Notes: generated from the sequence alone by a model not told the origin. A stretch of DNA of 64,000 bases from Rhizobium oryziradicis (GCF_001939045.1 NZ_MKIM01000021.1:62001-126000), one strand, 5' to 3'. Shown: positions 45,191 to 54,566, counted from the stretch's first letter. Translations and numbers: made by a program.

Positions 45191-46103
45191 GGGAGACCTC
45201 CGCGCCCTTTGCCCGTCGCATGACAACCACCAGAACCACGGAGACGATGGCAACTAGGCTCACCGCAAGCGCAGAACCCAAAGGCCAATTTCGCCCCTGG
45301 CCAAATTGAAGGTCGATCAGATTGCCGATCATCATGTTTTTGCCGCCCCCCAGAAGCTGTGGAACGATGTAGTTGGAAACTGCCGGGATAAACACCAGCA
45401 CAGACCCCGCAATCAAACCGGGTGCCGCAAGCGGCATGATCACTTTGGTCAACATCGCCCAGCGCGACGCATAGAGATCATAAGCCGCTTCAACGAGCCG
45501 GAAATCAAACTTCTCCAGACTGGAATAGAGCGGCAGAACCATCAGCGGCAGAAAGACATAGAGCATGCCCAAAAGCACAGCCGTATCCGTGTACAAAAAC
45601 TGAATAGGCTGATCGATGATGCCAAAACGTAAGAGTTGGAAATTGACGATCCCCTCTGTGCGCAACAAATCCTGAATCGCAAAAGTGCGGATCAGCATAT
45701 TTGTCCAGAACGGGATGGTGATCAGAAACAGCCAGACGGATCGCACCTGCCGCTTGCGGGTTGCGATAAAAAAGGCAGTTGGAAAGCCGACAATGGCGCA
45801 GATCAGTGTCGTCAGCAATGCGAGTTTGATGCTTCGAACCAGAACATCCAGATTGGTCTGGGCAAACGAGACGGTGCCGTCCAGAAAATCCACCTCGAAC
45901 AGAACGCCGAACCAGCCCTGCCCCGAAAGTTCAAATTTCACATCCCCATAATCACCGGGGCTTAAAAACGAATAGATAAAGACCACGAGCAGAGGGGCCG
46001 CCGCACCCAACGTCACAAGAACCAGCGCCGGTGCCGATCTCAGCCAACGTCCCCGGATGTCAGCCTTTTTGCGGGCGCTTTCCTGCAAAGACAAAGTGCT
46101 CAT
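45183..46103 (-). CDS. PotB-like ABC permease
   Basis: 306 residues. A cytoplasmic tail, LVLVTLGAAAPLLVVFIYSFLSPGDYG, a periplasmic section, then FPTAFFIATRKRQVRSVWLFLITIPFWTNMLIRTFA and the EAA loop LVEAAYDLYASRWAMLTKVIMPLAAPG mark the PotB/PotH family. It starts three bases after the ATPase stop, and its own stop overlaps the PotC-like gene, so the three are co-translated. Confidence 0.9.
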   Translation of the reverse strand: MSTLSLQESARKKADIRGRWLRSAPALVLVTLGAAAPLLVVFIYSFLSPGDYGDVKFELSGQGWFGVLFEVDFLDGTVSFAQTNLDVLVRSIKLALLTTLICAIVGFPTAFFIATRKRQVRSVWLFLITIPFWTNMLIRTFAIQDLLRTEGIVNFQLLRFGIIDQPIQFLYTDTAVLLGMLYVFLPLMVLPLYSSLEKFDFRLVEAAYDLYASRWAMLTKVIMPLAAPGLIAGSVLVFIPAVSNYIVPQLLGGGKNMMIGNLIDLQFGQGRNWPLGSALAVSLVAIVSVVLVVVMRRAKGAEVSHG

Positions 46104-46106
46104 GGC

Positions 46107-47201
46107 CTAATCCTTCAAAAGCTGAAGCGTGCCTTCGGCAAAGCCGATGGCAACCGTTTGACCGGCCTCGACACCGCACGTGCCTGCCGTCAGGTTTTGC
46201 TGACGCACAATGAAATGACCGCCATCAGACAAGGTAACGTGAAGATGCGTATCTGTTCCCAGATAAATGACATCTCGGATCGTCCCCCTCAGCAGTGCAT
46301 CGGCGTCATTCGTAACAAGTTGGGCATGCTCCGGGCGCACGACGGCCGTTGCTTTTCCAGCGGCAAGCCCTTGGGGGCATTTGGCACCCACCACAGCGCC
46401 AGACGCCAATGTGACGCGCCCTGCTCCTGCCGAAATATCGCTCACATCGACGGTCAGGAAATTTGTTTCGCCAATGAAATCCGCCACAAACCGGTCAGCA
46501 GGGCGGTCATATAGCTCACTGGGCGCTCCCAGCTGTCGCACCGACCCTTCACTCAACACCGCGATGCGGTCTGACATGGACAGCGCTTCTTCCTGATCAT
46601 GGGTCACGAAGATAAAGGTAATGCCGGTATCGGCCTGCAAGCGTTTCAATTCAATCTGCATGGCCTTGCGCAGCTTCAGATCCAGCGCCGAAAGCGGCTC
46701 ATCCAGCAGGAGAACTTTGGGGCGCGGTGCCAGCGCCCGCGCAAGGGCAACACGCTGTTGCTGCCCGCCGGATAGGCGCGTCACAGACTGATCACCGCGA
46801 CCGCTCAAATGGATGAGATCCAGCATTTTATTAACGGTGGCTGTGACTTCTTCGCGTGGACGCTTCAGCATGCGAAGTCCAAAGCCAATATTTTCGGCAA
46901 CAGTCATATGCGGAAACAGCGCATAACTTTGGAAAACGGTGTTAATGGGTCTGCGGTTGGGCGGCAAATGCGTCATTTCATCGCCTGCCACAAAAATGCG
47001 GCCGCTGGTTGGCCAATCAAAACCAGCAATCATGCGCAAGAGAGTCGTCTTTCCGCACCCTGAAGGGCCGAGCAGCGTAAAAAATTCATTGTTGGCAATC
47101 GAAAGCGAGATTTCATTGACGGCACGATAGATGCCAAAATCTCTCGTCACAGCATCTAAAGCCACAGCATCGCCGTGCCCTGCTTCAGCATTAAGCGTCA
47201 T
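46107..47201 (-). CDS. PotA-like ABC transporter ATP-binding protein
   Basis: 364 residues from the ATG at 47201, preceded by GGGGA; the frame opens at 47216 but that ATG has no ribosome-binding site and abuts an operator. Walker [10 protein letters not shown] at 45-53, signature [14 protein letters not shown], Walker [13 protein letters not shown]-loop VTHDQEEA, and a C-terminal TOBE domain that reads [12 protein letters not shown] and later VVRPEHAQL. It is the first gene of the operon potA-potB-potC-potD-amidohydrolase-hydrolase. The 13-mer GATCTGCGATCGC lies 22 bases before the start. Confidence 0.9.
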   Translation of the reverse strand: MTLNAEAGHGDAVALDAVTRDFGIYRAVNEISLSIANNEFFTLLGPSGCGKTTLLRMIAGFDWPTSGRIFVAGDEMTHLPPNRRPINTVFQSYALFPHMTVAENIGFGLRMLKRPREEVTATVNKMLDLIHLSGRGDQSVTRLSGGQQQRVALARALAPRPKVLLLDEPLSALDLKLRKAMQIELKRLQADTGITFIFVTHDQEEALSMSDRIAVLSEGSVRQLGAPSELYDRPADRFVADFIGETNFLTVDVSDISAGAGRVTLASGAVVGAKCPQGLAAGKATAVVRPEHAQLVTNDADALLRGTIRDVIYLGTDTHLHVTLSDGGHFIVRQQNLTAGTCGVEAGQTVAIGFAEGTLQLLKD

Positions 47202-47222
47202 CCATTCATTCCCCATTTATGT

Positions 47223-47235
47223 GATCTGCGATCGC
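47223..47235. promoter_or_regulatory. GATCTGCGATCGC site 1 (pot-type operon)
   Basis: Exact 13-mer, 22 bases before the PotA-like start. Also found at 54603 and 56377, and inverted at 59016, each upstream of a catabolic gene. Its inner TGCGATCGCA is a perfect 10-bp palindrome. Confidence 0.7.
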
Positions 47236-47240
47236 ATTGT

Positions 47241-47272
47241 TTTGATCATATCAAACTCAATTTGATCAAATT
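47241..47272. promoter_or_regulatory. TTTGATCA-type palindromes in the divergent pot/GntR gap
   Basis: TTTGATCATATCAAA at 47241-47255 and the perfect 14-bp palindrome AATTTGATCAAATT at 47259-47272. The latter recurs exactly in the centre of the 42-bp palindrome at 54567-54608. Probable operators for a GntR-family protein encoded next door. Confidence 0.65.
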
Positions 47273-47381
47273 GCAAGAATTAAATGCGCTTTTTAAAAAA
47301 ACATTGCCGTTACTCTTCGCAGATTGCGCGCATATGATAGGGAGAGGGCATGGTCCGTGTTGCAACAAAGCAGAGTGAGCA

Positions 47382-48071
47382 ATGATCAAGGAAAAAAAAA
47401 GAGCCTCAGAATCGGCCAAGCAGTGGGTCTATAGAACCCTGCGCGATCAAGTGATGTGTGGAGCAGTCGAACCCGGCTTGCCCATTACCATTAATGGCGT
47501 TGCCGAAAGTCTGAAGGTGAGCGCCATGCCTGTGCGCGAGGCACTGCACCGTCTGGTTGCCGATGGCGCGCTGGAATATATGGACAACAGGCGTGTTCGC
47601 GTTCCAGATATGACGCCTGTGAAATTTGATGAAATCATTGCAACCAGAATTGCGCTGGAGACATTGGCGGCAGAGCGGGCGCTGCCGCACATCGAGACCG
47701 CACGCATTGACATGCTGCAGGCCATCGATAAACAACTTGAAGAAGCTTATGACGCAGGCGATTTTCAGGGGGCAACACGGCTCAACATCGCGTTTCACCG
47801 CTGCATTTTTGAGGTGAACTCCGGTTTTGTGCTGCTGAGCCTGCTGGATTCCATCTGGGTTCGGCTTGGGCCGTTTATGCGTGCAGCAACCGCCAATCTC
47901 GCCGAAAGTTACCGCGTTGACCGCCATGCCGAGGCTATAGCCGCCATCCGCGATAAAGACATTGAAGCACTCAAAATCGCAATCACGGCGGATATTCAAG
48001 ACGGTATTGGTCATCTCGGGCGGCATTTCTTTTTAGACAAAGCAAAAGCCCAATCGATTGAGAAACAATGA
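47382..48071 (+). CDS. GntR-family regulator, FCD type (pot-linked)
   Basis: 229 residues. Winged helix with recognition segment KVSAMPVREALHRLVADGALE, then an FCD domain (RIALETLAAERALPHIE, FHRCIFEVNSG and DRHAEAIAAIRDKD, containing the His ligands). It is divergent from the PotA-like operon. Its recognition helix is almost the same as that of the GntR protein at 58079 (SDMPVRAALGRLVAEGA), which suggests they bind similar operators. The likely role is repression of the importer and of the linked catabolic operons, relieved by the amine or an intermediate. Confidence 0.87.
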   Translation: MIKEKKRASESAKQWVYRTLRDQVMCGAVEPGLPITINGVAESLKVSAMPVREALHRLVADGALEYMDNRRVRVPDMTPVKFDEIIATRIALETLAAERALPHIETARIDMLQAIDKQLEEAYDAGDFQGATRLNIAFHRCIFEVNSGFVLLSLLDSIWVRLGPFMRAATANLAESYRVDRHAEAIAAIRDKDIEALKIAITADIQDGIGHLGRHFFLDKAKAQSIEKQ

Positions 48072-48127
48072 CCCTCGGTGACGTCCTTGCGGTGAGAGCT
48101 GCTGCAACAGCGCCCAACTTTGCTTCT

Positions 48128-48820
48128 TCAACGCTCGCGCGCCAGAAATTCACCAATCTCCTGGACCACAGGCTGCGTTGATAAAGGCTGCGTGACATCG
48201 CGCACCTGTTCAACAAGGGCTAGTGGCAGAACGGACGAGCGGGTATCGAGCAGTCCCTTGTAAAATGCAGGGCTAAACTCGGGATGCGGCTGAAAGGAGA
48301 GGCCCCAGTCGCCATAGCGCAGCACTGCGTTTTGGCAGAAATCGTTGGAGCCAACAACCTGTGCGATGGCTGGTGCCTTGATGACCTGATCCTGATGCCA
48401 GGCCAACAACACCTGCTCTTCGTTCAGCTCAGGCCTCTGGTAGGTTGTTGTTCCGACAGCCCAACCTCCATTGAATTTTTCAACCTCGCCGCCCAGCGCC
48501 TTGGCCATGGCTTGGTGTCCAAAGCAAATGCCCACCATCGGCACATTTGCGGCATGAACCGAGCGGATGAAATCTTCAAGCTGCCGGATCCAGGCGTAAT
48601 CTTCGTAGACGCCAAACTTCGACCCGCTGACCAACCAGCCCTCGGCATCGTGTGGTCCGTCAGGAAACTCACCATCAACAACAAAATAGCGCTTAAACGT
48701 GAAGTTGAAATCCCCGAGCATAGACACGAACATATCGGCATAGGTGCCGAAATCCTCCTTCAGTTCCTCGGGCGTGTGCCCGGTGACCAGAATGCCTATT
48801 GTCTTGTGCTTCGGCGTCAT
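48128..48820 (-). CDS. Class I glutamine amidotransferase-like hydrolase
   Basis: 230 residues from the ATG at 48820 after GGAG. Nucleophile Cys99 in GICFGHQAMA, His and Glu in QPHPEF near residue 190. The family includes GMP-synthase-like amidotransferases and the gamma-glutamyl hydrolase PuuD. Without a synthetase partner, and next to a glutamine-synthetase-like ligase, a role in removing a gamma-glutamyl group is more likely than ammonia transfer. It is the last gene of the six-gene operon and lies 110 bases after the DUF3237 gene. Confidence 0.78.
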   Translation of the reverse strand: MTPKHKTIGILVTGHTPEELKEDFGTYADMFVSMLGDFNFTFKRYFVVDGEFPDGPHDAEGWLVSGSKFGVYEDYAWIRQLEDFIRSVHAANVPMVGICFGHQAMAKALGGEVEKFNGGWAVGTTTYQRPELNEEQVLLAWHQDQVIKAPAIAQVVGSNDFCQNAVLRYGDWGLSFQPHPEFSPAFYKGLLDTRSSVLPLALVEQVRDVTQPLSTQPVVQEIGEFLARER

Positions 48821-48889
48821 TTTACTGCTCCGGCTAGAGTCTGTTTCGCAAAGGATTGCAGCGGCTTTGCGGTATCGAAAAAACAAATA

Positions 48890-48937
48890 CTTAAAGCATT
48901 TTTCCTGAGGCGGATAAGCCGCAATACGCTTTAAGTC
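48890..48937. repeat. Inverted repeat overlapping the DUF3237 gene end
   Basis: ACTTAAAGC and its complement GCTTTAAGT enclose a GC-rich inner hairpin (GCGG/CCGC). The right arm contains the DUF3237 stop codon. Coordinates are accurate to one base. It may stabilise the upstream part of the operon mRNA. Confidence 0.55.
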
Positions 48938-49410
48938 ACTTTGTAGACAGAAATGGTCACATCTGTGGTCTTGAACGCGCAGGAGGCAATAAACAGCGCA
49001 TCGGACAGCCAGCAATGGGGACCGATGGGTGCATCAAAGATCGGCGCGGACCGAAAATAGTATTGGTCCGGCGAGACAAAATCGCCCGCTTCAACCCGCA
49101 CAACCGTCTCGCGCGGGGCGATAAACAGGCCCTGATTGCGAATATAAATCGGGGTACCATCATCGGCTTCAAGGGTGTAATGCGCGGTCACCACGGAGCA
49201 GCCGTCGCTGCGGATCAACTCGTAATCTGCCCCGCCCATCAAAACACGACCGTTGAGCCGTGGTCCACGCACCACGCCGCCCAGAATGGGGATAATCCGT
49301 CGATGGCCATTGCGACCTACACCACCATCCAGCGGCTGCCCGATCTCTGCATTTATATCGAAAACAAATTCAAGACCGGGAGAAATAGGCGTGCAGCTTT
49401 CATCTGTCAT
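48931..49410 (-). CDS. DUF3237-family protein
   Basis: 159 residues from the ATG at 49410, which overlaps the ligase stop by one base. It matches DUF3237 along its length: GLEFVFDINAEIGQPLDGG, GHRRIIPILGGVVRGPRLNG, VLMGGADYELIRSDG, the central beta-strands ending YIRNQGLF, and DQYYFRSAPIFDA. The family is a single beta-barrel of unknown biochemical function. Here it is sandwiched between a glutamine-synthetase-like ligase and an amidotransferase-like hydrolase, so it may bind or isomerise a gamma-glutamyl intermediate. That is inference. Confidence 0.85.
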   Translation of the reverse strand: MTDESCTPISPGLEFVFDINAEIGQPLDGGVGRNGHRRIIPILGGVVRGPRLNGRVLMGGADYELIRSDGCSVVTAHYTLEADDGTPIYIRNQGLFIAPRETVVRVEAGDFVSPDQYYFRSAPIFDAPIGPHCWLSDALFIASCAFKTTDVTISVYKVT

Positions 49411-50786
49411 CACACAACAAACCCATAAAGATCCCATTCGGCTTGAGACACCTCAAGCGCAAGGCGTTGATATTCCGCATGCTTTACGGCGGTGAAAGCC
49501 TGATGCAGACTTGCGCCCAAAACATCCTTCACAAAGCTGGATTGCTCCGTTCTATGAATGGCCTCAAGCCAGCTTTTGGGCAGGCTGTTGGCGCGCTGCT
49601 CGGCATAGCTATTGCCTTCGACAGCGGGGCCTGGATCCAGCTTTTCGGCAATCCCGCGCAAAGCGCCAGCGAGTGTCACTGTGGCAACCATGTAAGGGTT
49701 GGCATCCACACCGGCAACGCGGTGTTCGAAATGGCGGGTTTTGCCCGGCGTGCCCGGTATGCGCAGTGCCACCGTGCGGTTTTCAACGCCCCAATCATCC
49801 GATGCTGGCGAATAGGATGCCGACGCAAACCTGCGCCATGAATTGAGAAAGGGCGCCAGAACCAGCATCGTATCACCGACCGTGTTGCGGATGCCGGCGA
49901 TGGATTGCAGCATCAAAGGGCTGAGTGATCCATCTGCCTGGTCGGCATAGAGATTGTTGCCGGCCCTATCAGCCAGCGACAGATGCAGATGCATGCCAGA
50001 GCCAGCTTCAAGACCAAAGGGCTTTGCCATAAAGCAAGCCTCCACGCCAAACCGTCTCGCGCACGACCGGATCAATCGCTTGGCAATGATCACATCATCA
50101 GCGGCCCGCAGCAGGTCGCGGTAACGAATGGTCAACTCATATTGCCCAACCGCATATTCTGAAATCAACGATTCCAGCGTCAAACCGAGATGGGCCGCCC
50201 CTTCATAAATGGCATCGAACAGAGGCGACATTTCATCCAGTTCGTCCACGGCCATCGTATTTCGATTGAGCGAGCGTCGGCCCGTCATCACGTAACCCGC
50301 TGGCTGATACCGACCAGTTTGGTCAGGCTTGCGGTCCACCAGATAGAATTCCAGCTCAAACGCACCCATCGGGGTGAAACCGCTCGCTACGGACTTTTCG
50401 ATCTGGCGAACCAGTGCATGCCGTGGCTCGGCCGGATAGGCCTCCCCACTTGCATCATACATGCTCACCAGAACCTGGCCACGCTTGGTGTGCGGCATCA
50501 TGCCCAGTGTGCCGGGCAATGGCCAGCACCGCTTGTCTCCACCGCCATCCAGCACCTGCCCCGACGTATCCACATCGTCACCGGCCACATCCTGCCCAAA
50601 CAGGGAACTCGGCATGGCACGGCCCGAAGTGTAGAGCGAAGCCAGTTCATGACGGCGAATAATCTTGCCACGGCCAATGCCGTGGCAATCCGTCATGACA
50701 ATATCGATACCCTCGACCTCAGGGTATTTTGCGAGAAATTCACTGGCTTCATCGAGGTTAGAGCCGGTTGGTGATATTGTTGTCAT
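49410..50786 (-). CDS. Glutamine-synthetase-like ligase (PuuA/gamma-glutamyl-amine type)
   Basis: 458 residues. The N-terminal beta-grasp part has GIDIVMTDCHGIGRGKII; the catalytic barrel has GAFELEFYL, the Glu-rich SEYAVGQYELT, GSGMHLHLSL (ATP/metal His) and FASASYSPASDDWGVENRTVALRIPG. This is the GlnA-like group that joins glutamate to amines such as putrescine (PuuA), ethanolamine or isopropylamine. It starts 36 bases after the aminotransferase stop and overlaps the DUF3237 gene. It would activate the amine imported by the PotABCD-like system. Confidence 0.83.
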   Translation of the reverse strand: MTTISPTGSNLDEASEFLAKYPEVEGIDIVMTDCHGIGRGKIIRRHELASLYTSGRAMPSSLFGQDVAGDDVDTSGQVLDGGGDKRCWPLPGTLGMMPHTKRGQVLVSMYDASGEAYPAEPRHALVRQIEKSVASGFTPMGAFELEFYLVDRKPDQTGRYQPAGYVMTGRRSLNRNTMAVDELDEMSPLFDAIYEGAAHLGLTLESLISEYAVGQYELTIRYRDLLRAADDVIIAKRLIRSCARRFGVEACFMAKPFGLEAGSGMHLHLSLADRAGNNLYADQADGSLSPLMLQSIAGIRNTVGDTMLVLAPFLNSWRRFASASYSPASDDWGVENRTVALRIPGTPGKTRHFEHRVAGVDANPYMVATVTLAGALRGIAEKLDPGPAVEGNSYAEQRANSLPKSWLEAIHRTEQSSFVKDVLGASLHQAFTAVKHAEYQRLALEVSQAEWDLYGFVV

Positions 50787-50822
50787 GCTTACTACCAGTT
50801 CAACATCTGTGTGGATTTCAAC

Positions 50823-52205
50823 TTAGCCAATGAGCCCATTTTTTCGAACATGGGCATAGGTGAGATCAATAACCTTGATGGTCTTTTCCATCAGGTCATC
50901 CACTTCGGCATGGGTAATCGTCAATGGCGGTGCAATGACCATGCGATCACCAACAGCGCGCATGACCAAACCATTTTCAAACGAGAAATCACGGGCGGTC
51001 AAACCAATTTTGGCTTCATCGGCAAAGTTGGAACGGGCGTTCTTATCTGGCGTAAACTGGAAAGCGCCAATAAGACCTTCCATCACCGCTTCACCAACCA
51101 TTGGATGGTCAGCAAGGGCTTTCCATTTGCTTTGAAGATACGGGCCAATATCGTCACGAACGCGATCCACCAGCTTTTCCGAGCGGATAATTTCCAGATT
51201 GGCAATGGCCGCAGCACATGCTGCCGGATGGCCGGAATAGGTGTAGCCGTGCGCAAACTCGCCGCCTTTTTCCAACAAAACATTGGCAATGCGGTCTGAC
51301 ACGCCGACGCAGCCCATGGGCACATATCCGGATGTAATACCCTTGGCCATGGTCATGAAGTCAGGCTCGGTGCCCATCAGTTCGCAGCCGAACCATTCCC
51401 CGGTGCGGCCAAAGCCGCAGATCACTTCGTCGGAGATGAACAGAATGTCGCGCTCTTTCAGCCCCTTGGCCACGGCGGGCCAATAGGTCTTGGGTGGAAT
51501 GATGACGCCGCCAGCACCCATAATCGGCTCGCCGATCATCGCTGCAATCTTGTGCGCACCAATGGAGTCAATCAGTTCCAGTGTTTGATTGGCAACCTTC
51601 AAACCAAACTCGTCCGGGGTCAAATCGCCGCCATTGGCCCACCATGATGGCGGTGGAGCGTGGAAAATGCCTGGAATTGGCAGGCCACCCTGCTCGTGCA
51701 TCGACCCAAAGCCGCCCAGTGATGCCGAGGCAACGGTGGAGCCATGATAGCCGCCTCTGCGGGAGATGAAGATCGTCTTCTCCGGCTTGTCCATCAACTG
51801 CCAATAATAACGTGCCAGCCGGAAGATTGTGTCATTGGATTCCGAGCCGGAGCCGGTAAAATGGAAATAGTTGAATTGCTTGGGCGTCACTTCCGAGAGC
51901 AGCTTTGACAGCGCAACAACGGGCGGATGGGTGGTGTTGAAAAACGTATTGTAGAACGTCAGTTCTTCCAGCTGTTTGGCCACGGCATCGACGATATCCT
52001 TGCGACCATGACCGACATTCACGCACCAAAGACCGCTCATCCCGTCGAGGATCTTGTTGCCCTCGGAATCATGCAGATAAACACCCTTGCCTGTTGTGAT
52101 GACGCGGACGCCACGCGCGTTGAGCTCTCGCGTATTGGTGAAAGGGTGCAGGTGATGCGCGGCATCAGTGATTTGCAATTCCCGGGTGCTGTTTAAAATC
52201 GTCAT
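50823..52205 (-). CDS. Class III aminotransferase (SpuC/putrescine-pyruvate type)
   Basis: 460 residues. PLP Lys288 in TMAKGITSGYVPMG, Asp259 in FISDEVICGFGRTGEWFG, phosphate-binding GSGSESNDT, and HFTGSG; the N-terminus HHLHPFTNTRELNARGVRVI is typical of the omega-aminotransferases SpuC/YgjG-like with pyruvate as acceptor. It would transfer a terminal amino group from a diamine or gamma-glutamyl amine and make an aldehyde for the dehydrogenase upstream. It lies 44 bases after that dehydrogenase gene. Confidence 0.87.
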   Translation of the reverse strand: MTILNSTRELQITDAAHHLHPFTNTRELNARGVRVITTGKGVYLHDSEGNKILDGMSGLWCVNVGHGRKDIVDAVAKQLEELTFYNTFFNTTHPPVVALSKLLSEVTPKQFNYFHFTGSGSESNDTIFRLARYYWQLMDKPEKTIFISRRGGYHGSTVASASLGGFGSMHEQGGLPIPGIFHAPPPSWWANGGDLTPDEFGLKVANQTLELIDSIGAHKIAAMIGEPIMGAGGVIIPPKTYWPAVAKGLKERDILFISDEVICGFGRTGEWFGCELMGTEPDFMTMAKGITSGYVPMGCVGVSDRIANVLLEKGGEFAHGYTYSGHPAACAAAIANLEIIRSEKLVDRVRDDIGPYLQSKWKALADHPMVGEAVMEGLIGAFQFTPDKNARSNFADEAKIGLTARDFSFENGLVMRAVGDRMVIAPPLTITHAEVDDLMEKTIKVIDLTYAHVRKNGLIG

Positions 52206-52249
52206 GGAACCCTCTCTCGGATGCGCTCGGCTCGACCGGCGCTGTTTTT

Positions 52250-53761
52250 TTAATAGGATGCAGACACGTAGGCCGTCTTGACCGTTGTGTAGAATTCGGC
52301 GGCGTAGCGCCCCTGTTCGCGGGGGCCAAAGCTGCTGGCTTTGCGGCCACCAAAGGGCACGTGATAATCAACACCTGCGGTCGGCAGATTGACCATGACC
52401 ATGCCCGATTGGCTGTTGCGCCGAAACTCACGCGAATAGCGCAGGCTTTGCGTGCAAATGCCGGATGAAAGGCCAAACTGCGTATCATTGGCGATGCTCA
52501 ACGCATGATCAAAATCGGAGACCTTGATGACGCTGGCGCAGGGGCCAAAAATTTCTTCCCGGCTCACGCGCATGTCATTGCTGGCACCGATAAACAGTGC
52601 GGGGCGTTGGAAATATCCGTTGGTTGGGCCGTCAAGCCGCTCACCACCGATAACGTCACACCCCTCCTCTTTTGCCAAAGCGACATAGCCAAGATTGCCG
52701 TTCAACTGGCTCTCAGAAGCAACAGGGCCGATTTGGCTTGTGGCATCCAGAGCTGGCCCGACCTTGAGGTCGCGCATGTGCGCAGACAATTTTTCGACAA
52801 AGGCGTCGTGAATTTTTTCATGCACAATCAGGCGAGACGAGGCTGTGCATCTTTGACCGGTCGAGAAAAACGCACCGTTGAGACAAACGGATACAGCCAC
52901 CTCAAGATCGGCATCCTCCATCACGACCATGGGGTTTTTGCCACCCATTTCGAGCTGAACCTTTTTCATCGTCTCTGCTGCCGTCCGCGCAATGCCGCGA
53001 CCGGTCGGAACCGAACCCGTAAACGAGATTGCCTGAATATGGGCATCCGAGAGCATCGCCGGGCCAATGCGCGAGCCTGCACCCATGACGAGATTGAACA
53101 GGCCCGCCGGGCATCCCGCCTCAACAATGATTTGCGCCAGAAGATGGGCTGTGCCGGGCGTCAGCTCGGCTGGCTTGAACACCACAGCGTTGCCATAGGC
53201 CAAAACCGGCGCGATCTTCCAGGCCGGAATGGCGATCGGGAAATTCCACGGCGTAATCAGTCCGACAACGCCAACCGGCTCACGCATGATCTCGACATCG
53301 ACACCGGGGCGAACAGAGGCAAGCGCCTCCCCTTGCAGCCGCAAGGCTTCGCCAGCAAAAAAGCGAAACACCTGGGCCGCGCGCCGCGTTTCGGCCAGCG
53401 CTTCAGAGATAATTTTGCCCTCTTCACGGGCCAGCATGGTGCTGAGCTCACCTTCACGTTTTTCGATCGTCTGTGCGATCTTTTCCAAAAGGTCGGCCCG
53501 CACTTGCGGGCCCTTTTTTGCAAAATCCACCTGCGCCTGCGCCGCAGCGACACTTGCGGCACCGACATCGTCTGCCGTGCCGCTGGCATAGAGGCCAATA
53601 AGGTCGGAAACATCAGACGGATTGCGGTTTTCTGTTACGCTTGCGCCATCACGCCAAATGCCAGCGATCAGGTTTTGTTGAATGCTCAGCACCCCGGATA
53701 CTCCACTGTTGCGGCGCATTTCGGCACCTGAATTAACGTTTCTGTTCACGGCGATGGCCAT
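52250..53761 (-). CDS. Aldehyde dehydrogenase (PuuC/vanillin-DH-like)
   Basis: About 503 residues; the exact start is uncertain (ATG at 53761 or 53719, GTG at 53767) since none has a strong ribosome-binding site. PWNFP, KPAELTPGTAH, FTGSVPTGRGIA, general base Glu in LEMGGKNP and nucleophile Cys in STGQRCTASSR are present. It oxidises an aldehyde to the acid with NAD(P). It is the second gene of the operon, 35 bases after the SDR stop and 44 before the aminotransferase, and is the expected partner of that transaminase. Confidence 0.87.
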   Translation of the reverse strand: MAIAVNRNVNSGAEMRRNSGVSGVLSIQQNLIAGIWRDGASVTENRNPSDVSDLIGLYASGTADDVGAASVAAAQAQVDFAKKGPQVRADLLEKIAQTIEKREGELSTMLAREEGKIISEALAETRRAAQVFRFFAGEALRLQGEALASVRPGVDVEIMREPVGVVGLITPWNFPIAIPAWKIAPVLAYGNAVVFKPAELTPGTAHLLAQIIVEAGCPAGLFNLVMGAGSRIGPAMLSDAHIQAISFTGSVPTGRGIARTAAETMKKVQLEMGGKNPMVVMEDADLEVAVSVCLNGAFFSTGQRCTASSRLIVHEKIHDAFVEKLSAHMRDLKVGPALDATSQIGPVASESQLNGNLGYVALAKEEGCDVIGGERLDGPTNGYFQRPALFIGASNDMRVSREEIFGPCASVIKVSDFDHALSIANDTQFGLSSGICTQSLRYSREFRRNSQSGMVMVNLPTAGVDYHVPFGGRKASSFGPREQGRYAAEFYTTVKTAYVSASY

Positions 53762-53796
53762 CGCCACGGCACGGCATTTTTTGCCAAGAGCTGCAG

Positions 53797-54555
53797 CTAT
53801 TGCGCGGATGTGCCTCCATCAATCGGCACCAGTGCGCCAGTCATGAAGCTGGCGTTGTCCGAGGCCAAAAACACCGCAACCTTGGCAATTTCCTCAACCC
53901 GTCCCACACGGCCCATGGGGATTGTGTCCGCAAGCGCTTGCACTTTCGCTGCGCGATCGTCTCCAGGAAAGGCAAGATCCAGCATCGGGGTGTCGGTGTC
54001 GCTTGGGCATATTGCATTCACGCGCACTCCGTCGGTGGCGTGATCGAGGGCCATGCAGCGGGTCAATTGCGTGAGCGCCGCCTTTGAGACGCAATAGGCA
54101 ACCGCACCCCTTGCCCCCATCAATGCCCAGTCCGATGCCACATTGACAATGGAGCCATAGCGCTGCTTGAGCATGGACGGCAAAACCGCACGCGACATTC
54201 TGAACGCTGCAGAAACATTGACGTCCAACACCCGGTCCCAATCCTCATCGGAACACTCCAGCGCAGAGCCATTGATCAACAGACCCGCATTGTTCACAAG
54301 AATGTCGATACGTCCAAAGCGCGCAAGCGTGGCTGAGCAGATCCGCTCAGGTGCCGCACGATCGCCGAGGTCGGCGGCCACAAACAAGGGTTTCCGGTCT
54401 TGGCGGGAAAGCTCGGCCGCGATTGCATTGCCTTTTGCGACATTGCGGCCAACGAGCACAAGATGCGCACCTTCCAACGACAATTCCCTTGCGATCGCAA
54501 GCCCGATGCCGGACGTGGCACCCGTCACAATACAAACCTTATTCGCGAGTGACAT
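53797..54555 (-). CDS. Short-chain dehydrogenase/reductase
   Basis: 252 residues from the ATG at 54555 after GGAG; an in-frame extension to 54624 would lie in the operator. Cofactor motif TGATSGIG at 11-18, NNAG, Ser in VNVASDW, and the catalytic Tyr-x3-Lys in AYCVSK. A C-terminal VPIDGG completes the classical SDR pattern. It is the first gene of the six-gene operon, only 12 bases downstream of the 42-bp palindrome. A hydroxy or keto intermediate is the likely substrate. Confidence 0.88.
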   Translation of the reverse strand: MSLANKVCIVTGATSGIGLAIARELSLEGAHLVLVGRNVAKGNAIAAELSRQDRKPLFVAADLGDRAAPERICSATLARFGRIDILVNNAGLLINGSALECSDEDWDRVLDVNVSAAFRMSRAVLPSMLKQRYGSIVNVASDWALMGARGAVAYCVSKAALTQLTRCMALDHATDGVRVNAICPSDTDTPMLDLAFPGDDRAAKVQALADTIPMGRVGRVEEIAKVAVFLASDNASFMTGALVPIDGGTSAQ

Positions 54556-54566
54556 GGGCAAATCTC

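Noticed and set aside
52505..53731. 408-codon plus-strand frame opposite the aldehyde dehydrogenase
   Set aside because: Complete overlap with a dehydrogenase that shows all catalytic residues; taken as a shadow.
54490..54499. TGCGATCGCA inside the SDR coding sequence
   Set aside because: It lacks the GATC extension shared by the four upstream sites, so it is treated as a chance coding occurrence.
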